64,000 bases of DNA, taken from the NCBI GenBank assembly GCA_013398615.1, contig VZSR01002145.1, positions 5,616,834-5,680,833 of the forward strand, read 5' to 3'. The notes beneath the pieces were generated by a model that was given only the letters and a program-made list of their open reading frames with translations, had not been told where the DNA came from and ran no database searches. Position 1 is the stretch's first letter; every line of letters starts with the position of its first letter. Source of the DNA: Brachypodius melanocephalos. Lineage: Eukaryota; Chordata; Aves; Passeriformes; Pycnonotidae. Of the stretch, positions 62,601-64,000 are shown piece by piece. Both the position numbers and the translations under genes were made by a program.

Positions 62601-64000
62601 CCCGAAGGGTCCTCCCGCTGTGCCTCAGTTTCCCACAGAGCTGCTTGGAGGGCCGGGGACCATCAGGTCCGCCTGTGATGTTTTTGGGGTGCACGGTCCC
62701 CGTGTGCCAGCACAGAGGGTGATGAGGTTCTGCCGGAGGCACAGCGGGGCTCAGCCTGTGCCCCAGTTCCAGGGAGCCCTGCGAGCACTGAGTTCCAGTT
62801 GTGTCTCTCCATCACCCTCCGGCCCCGCAGAGGAGCTGGGGATGCTGCTGTGAGGAGGAAGGGTTTGTGGGGACGAGGTTGTCCCTGCAGCAGAGTGGCC
62901 CCCCGAGACCTGCAGTGACAGTGCTGTCTGCTGGCAGAGAAAGGCCCTGCCAGGGTCGGGCCTGGGGGCTCCTGCACCCCCCATTTCCCTGCATCTGCCA
63001 CAGAAACATTCCCTCTGCCGGGGCCGGGGACAGCCAGCAGCCCGGGGGACACTGCCAGCAGCATGAGGGGACACAGTCCCCGGTCCCGGCGTGTCGGGGG
63101 TGAGGATGTTGTGAGCCATGGCCCAGCTGAAGGGATCCCGGGGAGCTCAGCCACTCCAGCACCCAGCAGTGGGAACCTCTGTGCCCAGGCTAAATAATCT
63201 CCATCAAACAGGCAGAACAGGGTGTTGGAACCTGACACTTCCAGCTGCTGCCCTGTACTCCGGGGATGGTTTTTAGGGAAAATTTAGCACCAGAGCATCA
63301 GAAATTGGTCAAAGAATCCACACTTCGGGATTAAACACAAGCTGCTTCCTTAGAGATGAGAGCGAGTGAAAGTGGGAGCCATCCCCTCGCCCTTGCCGTG
63401 CCCATGGCAGCTCCTGCTAAGGAGCCCAGGGGGTGTTTGGGCTCCTCAGACTCAGCTCCCCATCCCTGTGTGTGGATTATCCCCCCGTGTCCCCCCACAC
63501 ATCGGACCTGCCCCGGGGTCCCTCCGGCCTCAGCACACGCGGTGGCTCCGGGCTCACTCTGTCAGCTGGCTTGCAAATGAGTCCCCATCAAGTTAATTGC
63601 CCAAGCGCTCAAAGCCTGAAACGAAACGTTCAAGCCGTCGCTCGCAGGCACTGAGAGATCTCCCCCCGCCAGGGAAAAGGCAATTCCGGCTGTCCAAGCG
63701 GAGGGAAGATGGATTCCCCGGCTTGGGGCAGCGCCGGGAAGGAGCAGCTGGTGACAGTGGCCATGGGTTGAGTCCCCAGCACAGACTGGGACCCTGCTGC
63801 TGCCGGGCTGAGCAAACCCTGGGCTGCAGACAGACCCCTTCCTTGTTCTGGTACTGAAAGGGCTGGATGTGTCCGTGAGAACCTTCCTGGAATAAAGTTC
63901 ACTCAAATCCTGGCTCTCCTTGGCTCCGAGGGGGACCCTGAGGTCCTGCGATGCTGAGGTCCCTGGGGACATTGTCAGCCCCCTGCTTGAAAAAACACCC
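62601..64000. other. GC-rich region right of the CpG island
   Basis: Probably the first intron of the next gene if the donor at 62074 is real. There is no supported exon. An AATAAA at 63891 occurs without a recognisable transcript ending there. Confidence 0.5.

Noticed and set aside
62620..62637. MIR fragment (GTGCCTCAGTTTCCC)
   Set aside because: Only about 15 bases match, which is too short to separate from chance in GC-rich DNA.
63891..63896. AATAAA as the 3' end of a gene
   Set aside because: No upstream exon or UTR structure supports a transcript ending here.

Overview
The window is vertebrate genomic DNA, almost certainly from a bird. It has short conserved exons in long introns, CR1 LINE 3' ends of the avian type, few other repeats, and a GC-rich CpG-island right end. 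There is no bacterial-style gene organisation.

About 90% of the window is one plus-strand gene, AP2B1, which encodes the beta-2 adaptin subunit of the AP-2 clathrin adaptor. Seventeen coding exons lie between 4000 and 56778. Their splice phases join without a gap and give residues 176-937 of the usual 937-residue protein, plus an optional 14-residue microexon. The exons for residues 1-175 lie upstream of the window. Layout: positions 1-3999 are intron; 4000-19082 hold eight exons of the alpha-solenoid trunk; 22988-34362 hold the flexible hinge with its clathrin box and the 42-nt microexon; 35595-56778 hold the C-terminal appendage that recruits endocytic accessory proteins. The 3' UTR runs to about 58.4 or 58.9 kb. 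AP2B1 was preferred over its paralogue AP1B1 from appendage residues, and because the key appendage residues (Y737, Y815, R834, W841, E849, Y888, E902) fall at their known AP2B1 numbers when the exons are counted back from the stop codon.

Intron content is mostly unique sequence. I could support two CR1 copies, one degraded older CR1, a MIR-like scrap, a 27-bp minisatellite, a ~385-bp direct duplication flanking two exons, a perfect 14-bp-arm inverted repeat with GATA motifs, and several AT-rich blocks that look like conserved non-coding DNA.

Right of AP2B1, from 58.9 to 64 kb, the DNA becomes GC-rich. It ends in a CpG island (about 61.3-62.6 kb) with a possible first exon and donor at 62073/62074, and a muscle-like motif cluster sits about 1.4 kb upstream. 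In mammals the next gene on this strand is RASL10B. The island is in the right place for that promoter, but no RASL10B coding sequence is visible here.

I did not find a new multi-gene system. The observations most worth checking are a GC-AG intron, a tandem donor, the regulated-looking hinge microexon, and the duplication that brackets two appendage exons.
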